Shown piece by piece: positions 8,657 to 17,652 of a stretch of 64,000 bases of DNA. The stretch is from an uncultured Bacteroidales bacterium (GTDB lineage Bacteria; Bacteroidota; Bacteroidia; Bacteroidales; Bacteroidaceae), in assembly GCA_902781515.1 (NCBI GenBank), contig CACZJU010000007.1, positions 62,001 to 126,000 of the forward strand, written 5' to 3'. Both the position numbers and the translations under genes were made by a program. The notes under the pieces were generated by a model. That model was not told where the DNA came from and searched no databases. It worked only from the letters and a program-made list of their open reading frames with translations. How positions within the stretch are numbered: the first letter of the stretch is position 1; each line of letters begins with the position of its first letter.

Positions 8657-9495
8657 AAGTCGCAATTATAACAGGTGCCGATAGTGGTATGGGCTATGAG
8701 GAAACTAAGGCTGTAGCCGAGAAAGGTTTCCACACCATTATGGCATGCTATTGCCCTAAGTTGGCTGCTCCCAAGTGTGAGAAACTGATTGCCGAGACTG
8801 GTAATAAGAATATTGAAGTCATCGGCATCGATTTGGCAAATCTTTCAAGCGTAAGGCATTTTGCCGATGAGATTAAGAGTCGTTTCGAACACGTCGATTT
8901 GCTTATGAATAATGCCGGTACAATAGAGACCGGACGTCATATTACCGTAGATGGTCTTGAACGTACAGTAAGCGTCAACTACGTAGGTCCATATTTGTTA
9001 ACTCGCCTGCTTCTCCCTCTGATGGGAAAAGGAAGTCGCATTGTGAACATGGCCTCGTTGGTATATTGGATGGGACATCTGGATTTCCCCGACTTCTTCT
9101 ATAAGGGATGCAAGGGTAGTTTCTGGCGCATTCCCACTTATAATAACACGAAGTTGGCAATCACATTGTTTACCTTTGACCTTGCACGTAGAGTAAAGGA
9201 TAAAGGTATTACGGTAAATGCAGCAGACCCTGGTGTAGTGTCAACGAATATCATCCGTATGCAGATGTTCTTCGACCCGATAACGGATTTGATATTCCGT
9301 CCTATTATTAGAACACCCAGACAGGGTGCCGATACAGCCATACATCTTATGCTTGATGAAGACAAAGCAGAACAGACAGGAACGTTCAACCTTTCTAATC
9401 GTATCAAGGAACTTGGCGACAAGTATCAGCACCATAAGAAGATGGATGAGTTGTGGGAGCACACTGAGGAAATAGTAAAGGATTATTTATATTAA
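8653..9495 (+). CDS. Short-chain dehydrogenase/reductase, candidate hydroxysteroid dehydrogenase
   Basis: The 280-residue classical SDR has the cofactor motif TGADSGMG (7-14), NNAG (86-89) and a complete catalytic set (Ser135, Tyr163, Lys167). After the second strand there is a Cys-rich ACYC rather than the usual Asp or Arg, so NAD versus NADP preference is unclear. The fold resembles retinol/hydroxysteroid dehydrogenases, which interconvert alcohols and ketones. Its 4-base overlap with the flavin reductase and the nearby 5-alpha-reductase make a 3-hydroxysteroid dehydrogenase role plausible. That is inferred from context. Confidence 0.83.
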   Translation: MKVAIITGADSGMGYEETKAVAEKGFHTIMACYCPKLAAPKCEKLIAETGNKNIEVIGIDLANLSSVRHFADEIKSRFEHVDLLMNNAGTIETGRHITVDGLERTVSVNYVGPYLLTRLLLPLMGKGSRIVNMASLVYWMGHLDFPDFFYKGCKGSFWRIPTYNNTKLAITLFTFDLARRVKDKGITVNAADPGVVSTNIIRMQMFFDPITDLIFRPIIRTPRQGADTAIHLMLDEDKAEQTGTFNLSNRIKELGDKYQHHKKMDELWEHTEEIVKDYLY

Positions 9496-9507
9496 AAAGA
9501 TAAGCCG

Positions 9508-11403
9508 ATGGAGCCGTTGAAGCACGAGTGTGGCGTGGCGATGATACGCCTTAAGAAGCCTCTTGAGTACTATCAACAAAAGTATGGCACGTGGATGTAC
9601 GGCCTAAACAAACTCTACCTGCTGATGGAGAAACAGCACAATCGCGGGCAAGAGGGTGCAGGTTTGGCATGTGTCAAAATGGAAGCAGAGCCGGGAAGCG
9701 AGTATATGTTCCGCGAAAGGGCTATGGGAAGTGGAGCGATTGGTGAAATCTTCGCTGCTGTTCACAATCAGTATCGCGATGTATCGCCTGACCTTTTGGC
9801 TGATGCAACATACGCTAAGCAGAATCTTCCTTTCGCAGGAGAAATATATATGGGGCACCTTCGGTATTCAACTACTGGAAAGCGTGCCCTTTCTTTTGTT
9901 CATCCGTTTATGCGTCGCAATAACTGGAGGGCAAAGAATCTCTGTCTTTGTGGAAACTTCAACCTGACGAATGTGGATGAAATCTTCGAGAATATCTCTG
10001 CATTCGGTCAACATCCAAGAACATATAGCGATACGTTCATCATGCTTGAACAGGTGGGTCACCGTCTGGACCGCGAGAGCGAACGTCTTTTTAATATCGC
10101 GTTAGAGAAGGATTTGCATGGGAAGGACATTACCCGATTCATAGAAGAGAACATCGATATGCGTAATGTCTTGAGTACATCTGCTCCGCTGTGGGATGGT
10201 GGTTTCGTAATCTGTGGAATGACAGGTAGTGGCGAGATGTTCTCAATTCGCGACCCATGGGGAATACGTCCCGCATTCTGGTACGAGGATGATGAGGTCC
10301 TTGTATTGGCAAGCGAACGTCCTGTACTGCAAACAGCCTTCGACCTTGAGGCTGAACAGATTAAGGAACTCGAACCCGGACAGGCTATCGTGATGCGAGC
10401 TTCCGGTGAGGTCAGCCTCTCACAGATACTTCCACCACAGAAGAAACGTGCATGCTCTTTCGAAAGAATATACTTTAGTCGAGGTTCCGACCTTGATATA
10501 TATGAGGAGCGAAAGAACCTTGGTGAGCAGCTTACGGAACGCATAACAGATGCTATAGACGGTGATGTTGCACACACAGTATTCTCGTTCATTCCCAATA
10601 CAGCCGAGGTGGCATATTATGGAATGGTTAGAGGATTCAACAAGCAACTTAATCGCCATAAGGTGCAGAAGTTGCTGGAGTTATCCCGTGACCATCAGCC
10701 CACAGAGGATGAAGTGAAGGGGATTGTCGGCATGTACATACGTTCGGAGAAGATTGCGTGGAAGGACATTAAGCTTAGAACCTTCATAACAGAGGGTAAT
10801 GAGCGCAATGATCTTGCGGCTCATGTCTATGACATAACGTATGGTTCGCTTGTGCCATACGAGGACAATCTTGTAGTCATTGACGATAGTATCGTACGAG
10901 GAACGACGCTCAAGGAAAGCATCATACGCATTCTTGACCGTTTGCATCCGAAGAAGATTGTGCTGGTTAGCTCGTCGCCACAAGTGCGCTATCCCGACTA
11001 TTACGGTATTGATATGGCACGTATGGAGGAGTTCATAGCCTTCCGTGCTGCTATAGAACTGCTGATAGAGCGTGGAGATTGGGCTCGCATCGATGATGTC
11101 TATCGTTGTTGTGTCGGACAGAAATCATTGCCGAAGGAGCAGATGGTGAACTATGTAAAGGAGATATATGAGCCATTCACCGATGAGGATATAAGCCGTA
11201 AGATGGTGGAGATGCTTCGTCCAGAAGGTATCAATACTCCCATAGAAATAGTATATCAGAGTCTTGAGGGCCTGCATAAGGCATGTCCAAACCATGCGGG
11301 TGACTGGTACTTTAGTGGTGACTATCCAACACCTGGCGGCCTAAGACTGCTGAACAAAGCATTTATTGATTATTACGAAAACGTCTATAATAAAAGGGTA
11401 TAA
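9508..11403 (+). CDS. purF: Amidophosphoribosyltransferase (long Bacteroidetes form)
   Basis: This 631-residue protein joins an Ntn-type glutaminase domain to a phosphoribosyltransferase domain. The nucleophilic Cys would be Cys8 in HECGVAM, exposed by removal of a seven-residue propeptide. The glutaminase has HNRGQEGAG and HLRYSTTG. The PRPP loop is VIDDSIVRGTT at about residue 457. The enzyme makes phosphoribosylamine, the first step of purine synthesis. It is longer than E. coli PurF (about 505). It starts 12 bases after the SDR gene with no TAnnTTTG box between them, and its stop is one base from carAB. The same purF-carA-carB order is familiar from Bacteroides. Confidence 0.88.
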   Translation: MEPLKHECGVAMIRLKKPLEYYQQKYGTWMYGLNKLYLLMEKQHNRGQEGAGLACVKMEAEPGSEYMFRERAMGSGAIGEIFAAVHNQYRDVSPDLLADATYAKQNLPFAGEIYMGHLRYSTTGKRALSFVHPFMRRNNWRAKNLCLCGNFNLTNVDEIFENISAFGQHPRTYSDTFIMLEQVGHRLDRESERLFNIALEKDLHGKDITRFIEENIDMRNVLSTSAPLWDGGFVICGMTGSGEMFSIRDPWGIRPAFWYEDDEVLVLASERPVLQTAFDLEAEQIKELEPGQAIVMRASGEVSLSQILPPQKKRACSFERIYFSRGSDLDIYEERKNLGEQLTERITDAIDGDVAHTVFSFIPNTAEVAYYGMVRGFNKQLNRHKVQKLLELSRDHQPTEDEVKGIVGMYIRSEKIAWKDIKLRTFITEGNERNDLAAHVYDITYGSLVPYEDNLVVIDDSIVRGTTLKESIIRILDRLHPKKIVLVSSSPQVRYPDYYGIDMARMEEFIAFRAAIELLIERGDWARIDDVYRCCVGQKSLPKEQMVNYVKEIYEPFTDEDISRKMVEMLRPEGINTPIEIVYQSLEGLHKACPNHAGDWYFSGDYPTPGGLRLLNKAFIDYYENVYNKRV

Positions 11404-11404
11404 T

Positions 11405-14400
11405 ATGATGAAGAAGGTAACACTGCGCTTAGATGACGGCACCGAGTTCCACGGACAATCGTTCGGATACGAAAGTCCTGTGGCAGGCGAGGTAGTATTC
11501 AATACGGCCATGATGGGCTATCCTGAGAGCCTGACCGACCCGTCGTATGCGGGACAGTTGATGGTACTTACCTATCCTTTAGTCGGTAACTATGGCGTTC
11601 CAGCCTTTACCATTGAGGACAACGGCCTATCGACATTCATGGAGAGTCACCGTATTCATGCAAGGGCAATCATAGTAAGTGACTATAGTGAAGAATATTC
11701 GCATTGGAACGCAAAGGAAAGCCTTTCCGAATGGTTGAAGCGTGAGAAAGTGCCTGGAATAACGGGGATTGATACGCGCGAACTTACAAAGGTGTTGCGT
11801 GAACACGGCGTTATGATGGGCAAAATCCTGTTCGATGACATGCCTGACGTAGTGCCAGAAGCAGACTATGAAGGTGTGAATTTCGTGGCACAGGTTAGCT
11901 GTAAGGAGGTTATTACCTATAAGGCAAGCCAGAAGGATGCTAAGCGTGTGGTGCTGGTGGACTGTGGTGTGAAGGAGAACATCATACGCTGTCTGCTGCG
12001 TCGTGGTGTGGAAGTGGTGCGAGTGCCTTGGGATTACGACTTCAACGATATGGAGTTCGACGGTCTTTTCCTAGCCAATGGTCCTGGAGACCCTGACACT
12101 TGCGAGGCTGCAGTCGAGAATATCCGTAAGTTCCTTGCTAACCCTGTCGTTCGTCCCTGCATGGGTATATGCATGGGAAACCAGTTGTTGGGCAAAGCAG
12201 CCGGAGCCCATATATATAAATTGAAGTATGGTCACCGAAGCCACAACCAGCCTGTACGCCTCATAGGTACTAACCGTTGCTTCATAACGAGCCAGAATCA
12301 CGGCTATGCAGTCGATGCCTCAACCCTTGGAGCCGAATGGGAACCGCTGTTCGAGAATATGAACGACGGGTCTAATGAAGGCATACGTCACAAGAAGAAT
12401 CCCTGGTTCTCGGCCCAGTTCCACCCAGAGGCTTCATCGGGACCGATAGATACTGAGTTCCTGTTTGATGTATTCGTTAAGTGCTTACAGGGCGAGGCTC
12501 CGACCTTCGACGATGTGAAGGTAACCCACCAAGTCGGTGAGATTAAGAAGGTATTGCTATTAGGTTCGGGTGCGCTGAAGATAGGCGAAGCAGGTGAGTT
12601 TGACTACTCGGGTTCGCAGGCATTGAAGGCACTTCGTGAGGAAGGCATCGAGACGGTGCTGATTAATCCCAACATCGCTACGGTGCAGACATCAGAAGGT
12701 GTCGCCGACCACATTTACTTCCTTCCCGTCACACCCGACTTTGTTGAGCGTGTCATAGAGAAGGAGCGTCCACAGGGAATATTACTGGCCTTCGGTGGTC
12801 AGACCGCATTGAATTGCGGCGTAGCCCTGTATAAGAGCGGTGTGCTTGAGCGTTACGGTGTGCAGGTATTGGGTACACCTGTGCAGGCCATCATCGATAC
12901 GGAAGACCGTGAACTCTTCGTAGAGAAGCTCGATGAGATAGGAGTAAAGACCATTAAGAGTCAGGCCTGTGAGGACATAGCCTCTGCACGTGAGGCCGCC
13001 AAGCAACTGGGCTATCCCGTCATCATCCGTGCGGCTTATGCGCTGGGCGGCTTGGGTTCAGGCTTCTGCGATAACGAGGAAGAATTGAATCGTCTGGCCG
13101 AGAAGGCCTTCTCGTTCTCACCTCAGGTGCTTGTGGAGAAGAGCTTGAAGGGTTGGAAGGAGATAGAATACGAGGTAGTGCGTGACCGTTACGACAATTG
13201 CATTACGGTCTGCAACATGGAAAACTTTGACCCTCTGGGCATACACACTGGAGAATCAATCGTCATCGCCCCGTCGCAGACACTCACAAACAGCGAGTAT
13301 CACAAGCTGCGTGCACTAAGCATACAGATTGTACGCCATATCGGTATCGTCGGAGAGTGCAACGTTCAGTACGCCTTCGACCCGGAGAGCGAGGACTATC
13401 GCGTTATCGAAGTGAACGCACGCCTTAGCCGTTCGTCGGCTCTCGCCAGCAAGGCAACGGGTTATCCCCTGGCCTTTGTGGCAGCAAAGCTTGGACTTGG
13501 CTACGGCCTATTCGACCTGAATAACTCGGTAACGAAGGATACTACAGCCTTCTTCGAACCGGCCCTCGACTACGTAGTATGTAAGATACCCCGTTGGGAC
13601 CTCGGTAAGTTCCGCGGCGTAGACCGTGAGCTTGGCTCGTCAATGAAGTCAGTTGGCGAGGTCATGGCTATTGGACGTACCTTCGAAGAGGCTATACAGA
13701 AGGGTATACGAATGATAGGGCAGGGGATGCATGGCTTCGTAGAGAATAAGGAGCTAGAGATAGCGAATATCGACGCTGCCCTTAGGGAACCGACGGACAA
13801 ACGTATACTCATCATTGCCAAAGCCATGCGGCAAGGCTATAGCATAGACCAGATACATGAGCTGACAAAGATAGATAAGTGGTTCCTGCAGAAGCTTAAG
13901 CATATACGTGCCATCGACGATGACTTGCATCGTTGTGCCGGGCTGGATGAGCTGCCAACATCATTGCTTCGCACCGCCAAGGTCTATGGCTTTACGGACT
14001 TCCAGATAGCACGTGCCGTGGGCATGGAGGATAAGATGGAGATGGAAGAGGCAGTGAATAAGGTGCGTCAGTTCCGTAAGGACAGGGGCATACTTCCTGT
14101 AGTGAAGCAGATTGATACCCTGGCGGCTGAGTACCCCGCCCATACTAACTATCTGTACCTGACCTATAACGGTGTGGGACATGACATCGACTATGAGGGC
14201 GACGGACGCAGTATTGTTGTGCTTGGAAGCGGTGCGTATCGCATAGGCTCATCGGTAGAGTTCGACTGGTGCGGTGTACAGGCTCTGAACACGATACGTC
14301 AGGAGGGTTACCGCAGCATCATGATAAATTACAACCCCGAGACCGTATCGACGGACTACGATATGTGCGACCGTCTGTACTTCGACGAGTTGACTTACGA

Positions 14401-15754
14401 GCGTGTGCTCGATATCGTGGACCTTGAGACTCCTAAGGGCGTGGTGGTATCGACCGGCGGTCAGATTCCCAACAACCTGGCCATGAAGCTCGATGCCCAG
14501 AAGGTTCCCATCCTGGGCACACAGGCTAAGTACATAGACAATGCGGAAGACCGCGAGAAGTTCTCGGCCATGCTGGGCCGCATCGGTGTGGATCAGCCGG
14601 AATGGAGTGCGCTTACGACGATGAAGGATGTGAACAAGTTCATCGAAAAGGTAGGCTTCCCCGTGCTGGTGCGCCCGTCTTACGTGCTCTCCGGTGCAGC
14701 GATGAACGTCTGCTCCAACCAGGAAGAGCTGGAAAGGTTCCTGATGTTGGCGGCTAACGTCTCGAAGAAGCACCCCGTGGTGATATCGAAGTTCATGCAG
14801 AACACCAAGGAGGTGGAGATGGATGCCGTAGCGCGTGACGGTGAAATCATTGCGTATGCAATCTCCGAGCATATAGAGTTCGCGGGCGTTCATTCGGGCG
14901 ATGCCACGATACAGTTCCCGGCTCAGAAGCTATACGTCGAGACTGTGCGCCGTATCAAGAAGATTTCGGCCCGCATAGCTCAGGAGCTTCACATCTCAGG
15001 TCCCTTCAATATCCAGTATCTTGCCAGGGACAATGAGATTAAGGTCATAGAGTGTAACCTGCGAGCCTCGCGTTCGTTCCCGTTCGTGTCGAAGGTGTTG
15101 AAGGTGAATCTCATACAGCTTGCCACGAAGGTGATGCTTGGCTTGCCCGTTGAGAAGCTGGCGAAGAGTTTCTTCGACTTCGACTATGTGGGCATAAAGG
15201 CCAGCCAGTTCTCGTTCAACCGCCTGCAGAAGGCCGACCCAGTCCTAGGTGTTGACATGAGCAGCACGGGCGAGGTGGGCTGCTTAGGTGATGACACTAA
15301 CTGCGCATTGATGAAGGCTATGCTATCGGTAGGTCATAGGATTCCGAAGAAGAGCATACTATTGTCGACGGGTGGAGCCAAGGAGAAGGCCGCCATGCTG
15401 GATGCGGCAAGGATGCTTCACGAGCATGGGTATGAGCTGTATGCCACGGGCGGTACGAGCCGTTACCTTACGGACCAGGGCATACCTAACACGTTGGTTC
15501 ACTGGCCGAGCGATGCGGAGAAGAAGCCTCAGGCTATCGAGCTTCTGCACGAGAAGAAGATAGACATGGTGGTGAACATCCCGAAGGATCTGACGGCAGG
15601 CGAGTTGACTAACGGTTACATCATTCGCCGCACAGCGGTTGACCTGAATATTCCTTTGCTCACAAACAGTAGGCTTGCTGCGGCCTTCATCCATGCCTTC
15701 TGCACGATGAAGCCAGAGGAGCTGGCGATAAAGTCGTGGGAAGAATACAAGTGA
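11405..15754 (+). CDS. carAB: Carbamoyl-phosphate synthase, small and large subunits fused in one chain
   Basis: A single 1449-residue frame covers both subunits. Residues 1-375 are CarA: the GATase site shows GICMGNQLL with nucleophile Cys256 and the AQFHPEAS His/Glu motif. A short linker with no stop or start signal follows. From residue 380 (KKVLLLGSGALKIGEAG) the chain is a full CarB with two ATP-grasp halves and a C-terminal MGS-like allosteric domain (from about 1320, with LLSTGGAKEK). The enzyme makes carbamoyl phosphate from glutamine, bicarbonate and two ATP for pyrimidines and arginine. Separate carA and carB are usual in bacteria; fusion is usual in eukaryotic CAD. The ATG at 11405 (or 11408) follows the purF stop directly. 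Confidence 0.93.
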   Translation: MMKKVTLRLDDGTEFHGQSFGYESPVAGEVVFNTAMMGYPESLTDPSYAGQLMVLTYPLVGNYGVPAFTIEDNGLSTFMESHRIHARAIIVSDYSEEYSHWNAKESLSEWLKREKVPGITGIDTRELTKVLREHGVMMGKILFDDMPDVVPEADYEGVNFVAQVSCKEVITYKASQKDAKRVVLVDCGVKENIIRCLLRRGVEVVRVPWDYDFNDMEFDGLFLANGPGDPDTCEAAVENIRKFLANPVVRPCMGICMGNQLLGKAAGAHIYKLKYGHRSHNQPVRLIGTNRCFITSQNHGYAVDASTLGAEWEPLFENMNDGSNEGIRHKKNPWFSAQFHPEASSGPIDTEFLFDVFVKCLQGEAPTFDDVKVTHQVGEIKKVLLLGSGALKIGEAGEFDYSGSQALKALREEGIETVLINPNIATVQTSEGVADHIYFLPVTPDFVERVIEKERPQGILLAFGGQTALNCGVALYKSGVLERYGVQVLGTPVQAIIDTEDRELFVEKLDEIGVKTIKSQACEDIASAREAAKQLGYPVIIRAAYALGGLGSGFCDNEEELNRLAEKAFSFSPQVLVEKSLKGWKEIEYEVVRDRYDNCITVCNMENFDPLGIHTGESIVIAPSQTLTNSEYHKLRALSIQIVRHIGIVGECNVQYAFDPESEDYRVIEVNARLSRSSALASKATGYPLAFVAAKLGLGYGLFDLNNSVTKDTTAFFEPALDYVVCKIPRWDLGKFRGVDRELGSSMKSVGEVMAIGRTFEEAIQKGIRMIGQGMHGFVENKELEIANIDAALREPTDKRILIIAKAMRQGYSIDQIHELTKIDKWFLQKLKHIRAIDDDLHRCAGLDELPTSLLRTAKVYGFTDFQIARAVGMEDKMEMEEAVNKVRQFRKDRGILPVVKQIDTLAAEYPAHTNYLYLTYNGVGHDIDYEGDGRSIVVLGSGAYRIGSSVEFDWCGVQALNTIRQEGYRSIMINYNPETVSTDYDMCDRLYFDELTYERVLDIVDLETPKGVVVSTGGQIPNNLAMKLDAQKVPILGTQAKYIDNAEDREKFSAMLGRIGVDQPEWSALTTMKDVNKFIEKVGFPVLVRPSYVLSGAAMNVCSNQEELERFLMLAANVSKKHPVVISKFMQNTKEVEMDAVARDGEIIAYAISEHIEFAGVHSGDATIQFPAQKLYVETVRRIKKISARIAQELHISGPFNIQYLARDNEIKVIECNLRASRSFPFVSKVLKVNLIQLATKVMLGLPVEKLAKSFFDFDYVGIKASQFSFNRLQKADPVLGVDMSSTGEVGCLGDDTNCALMKAMLSVGHRIPKKSILLSTGGAKEKAAMLDAARMLHEHGYELYATGGTSRYLTDQGIPNTLVHWPSDAEKKPQAIELLHEKKIDMVVNIPKDLTAGELTNGYIIRRTAVDLNIPLLTNSRLAAAFIHAFCTMKPEELAIKSWEEYK

Positions 15755-15823
15755 TGGTTAAGGGTGAAGGGTTAAGGATTAACGGTTGATGGTTAACGGT
15801 TAAGGATTTAAAGATAAAAGATT
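15755..15823 (+). repeat. Degenerate GGTTAAGG/GGTTAACGG direct repeats in a gene gap
   Basis: Between carAB and the SLC13 gene the words GGTTAAGG, GGGTTAAGG and GGTTAACGG recur about six times in 69 bases. No promoter box or terminator is seen. Similar AT-rich short-unit repeats stand upstream of many starts in this window. Confidence 0.55.
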
Positions 15824-17455
15824 ATGGATATGAGTTTTCAGATAGTGTTTGTTGCGGTGCTGCTGATACTAATGTTGGTGGCACTGATGCGCGAATGTTT
15901 GCGTCCGGGTCTCATATTGTTCACGGCGGTGGTGCTGTTGCTTTGCGCCGGCATCATTACACCGGAGGAAGCGCTGAAGGGCTTCTCCAACAAGGGTATG
16001 ATTACGGTGGCGTTGTTGTATCTCGTGAGCGAAGGCGTCAGGAAGAGCGGGATTTTGGAGCGCATCGTCTATAGGATGCTGCCGACAAAGAACGTGAGTG
16101 TGACGCGAGCCAACCTGCGTTTCTACCCCGTGGTCTCGGCCATATCGGCGTTTTTCAATAACACTCCGGTGGTGGTGATATTCGCTCCGATGATTAAGAA
16201 CTGGGCGAGGAAGATGCATCTGCCGCCGACTAAGTTCCTGATTCCGCTGAGTTACGCCACTGTCATCGGTGGTATCTGTACGCTTATCGGTACGACTACG
16301 AACCTTGTGCTCCACGGTATGCTGCTGCAAGAGCATAAGGATGAGGTGAAAGCCCTTGCGGAAGGAGGGGGCGAAGGTATCTTGCTTCGCTTCGGAATCG
16401 ACGGGATGCACATGTTCGAGCTTAGTAAGGTGGGCGTCATAATCGCCTTGGTCGGCCTGATATATCTTATATTCTTCTCGCAGTATCTCCTACCGAAGTC
16501 GCGCAAGGCAGAAGAGGAGGCTGAGGAGTTGGACCTTGCACCTGGGATGGTGAGGCATGAGGTGATGCTGGGCAATAGGTTCCCGGGTTTGGGCAAGACG
16601 CTCCACGAGTTCGACTTCTATCGTCGCTACGGTGCCCATGTGAGGGCTATAAGCCGTGGTGGCGAGATTCAGGAGGGTGACTTCATGAACATGCGGATGA
16701 CGCACGACGATACGCTTATCGTTGACGCGCCAGAGGACTTCCGTCAGACGTGGAAGGATAGTAAGGTGTTCTGGATGATTAATAGGTTGGGCGACATCGA
16801 ACCCCCTATGGGTACGAAGAAAAGGTTCTTTGCTTTGGCGCTGCTCATTCTGATGATTATCGGTGCAACGGTAGGCGAACTGCCGATAGTGAAGGATAAT
16901 TTCACGTTCATCAAGCTGGACATGTTCTTCTTTGCCTGCGTCACTACCATCATAATGGCCTGGACTCACATGTTCAGCGTCAAGAAGTACACGAAGTATC
17001 TCTCTTGGGATGTGCTCATAACCATAGCGTGTGCGTTCGCCATCTCTACGGCGATGACGCGCTCAGGCTTTGCCGATTTCGTGGGCGGGTATATAATCTC
17101 GCTGACCGACAGCGTGCAGGGTAGCCGGTGGTCCATCTATATCATTCTGGCCGCATTGTTCCTGATTACGAACATCTTCACCGAGCTCATCACGAACAAT
17201 GCCGCAGCGGCTCTGGCCTTTCCCCTTGCACTTTCGGTGGCCGAGAACCTGGGCGTGAACCCCATGCCCTTCGTGGTTTGCGTCTGCTTCGCCGCATCGT
17301 CGGCCTTCAGCACCCCTATCGGTTACCAGACAAACCTAATAGTGCAGGGCGTCGGAGGTTACAAGTTCACGGACTTTGTGAAGGTGGGTTTGCCCATGAA
17401 CATTATAGTGTTTGTGCTCTCCGTCTTCCTAATCCCGCTGGTTTACGGTCTATAG
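15824..17455 (+). CDS. SLC13-family (DASS) permease with an inserted TrkA-C-like domain
   Basis: The 543-residue protein has N- and C-terminal halves of membrane segments with the paired substrate-site motifs NNTPVVVIF and TNNAAAALAFP (SNT-like). A soluble stretch of about residues 240-305 with GNRFPGLGKTLHEFDF resembles a TrkA-C/RCK-C ligand domain. Such proteins couple sodium or protons to uptake of sulphate or dicarboxylates; the substrate here cannot be read from sequence. The start may be Met1 or Met3. The gene is the last of the purF-carAB run and its stop is followed by a palindromic array facing a convergent gene. Confidence 0.85.
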   Translation: MDMSFQIVFVAVLLILMLVALMRECLRPGLILFTAVVLLLCAGIITPEEALKGFSNKGMITVALLYLVSEGVRKSGILERIVYRMLPTKNVSVTRANLRFYPVVSAISAFFNNTPVVVIFAPMIKNWARKMHLPPTKFLIPLSYATVIGGICTLIGTTTNLVLHGMLLQEHKDEVKALAEGGGEGILLRFGIDGMHMFELSKVGVIIALVGLIYLIFFSQYLLPKSRKAEEEAEELDLAPGMVRHEVMLGNRFPGLGKTLHEFDFYRRYGAHVRAISRGGEIQEGDFMNMRMTHDDTLIVDAPEDFRQTWKDSKVFWMINRLGDIEPPMGTKKRFFALALLILMIIGATVGELPIVKDNFTFIKLDMFFFACVTTIIMAWTHMFSVKKYTKYLSWDVLITIACAFAISTAMTRSGFADFVGGYIISLTDSVQGSRWSIYIILAALFLITNIFTELITNNAAAALAFPLALSVAENLGVNPMPFVVCVCFAASSAFSTPIGYQTNLIVQGVGGYKFTDFVKVGLPMNIIVFVLSVFLIPLVYGL

Positions 17456-17461
17456 TTTCGG

Positions 17462-17645
17462 AAGGTAACGTTACTACCTTCAGGCCTTAACATAGGTATG
17501 TTGACCCCCTCAACATACCTATGTTGGTATATGCAACGTAGTAATGTTGAAAAAGCAACATTAGTAACCTTGAGGCGTTAACATTAGTAACCTTGAGGCG
17601 TTAACATTAGTAACCTTGAGGCGTTAACATTAGTAACCTTGATTT
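17462..17645. repeat. 22-23 bp-period palindromic array (array 1), convergent junction
   Basis: Eight cores recur at 17469, 17491, 17514, 17536, 17559, 17582, 17605 and 17628, so steps are 22 or 23 bases. The last four units are near-identical 23-mers (core CATTAGTAAC, spacer CTTGAGGCGTTAA). Earlier units have different cores that keep dyad symmetry: GTAACGTTAC (17465-17474), CATAGGTATG and CATACCTATG. The two latter form a perfect 14-bp inverted repeat at 17491-17504 and 17510-17523 around CCCCC. The array fills the gap between the SLC13 gene and the TIGR02757 gene, which run toward each other. No poly-T follows, so it is not a standard terminator. Confidence 0.85.
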
Positions 17646-17652
17646 GATAAGG

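Noticed and set aside
17558..17650. Possible CRISPR array
   Set aside because: The 23-bp units follow each other without unique spacers of constant length, and no cas gene is in the window.
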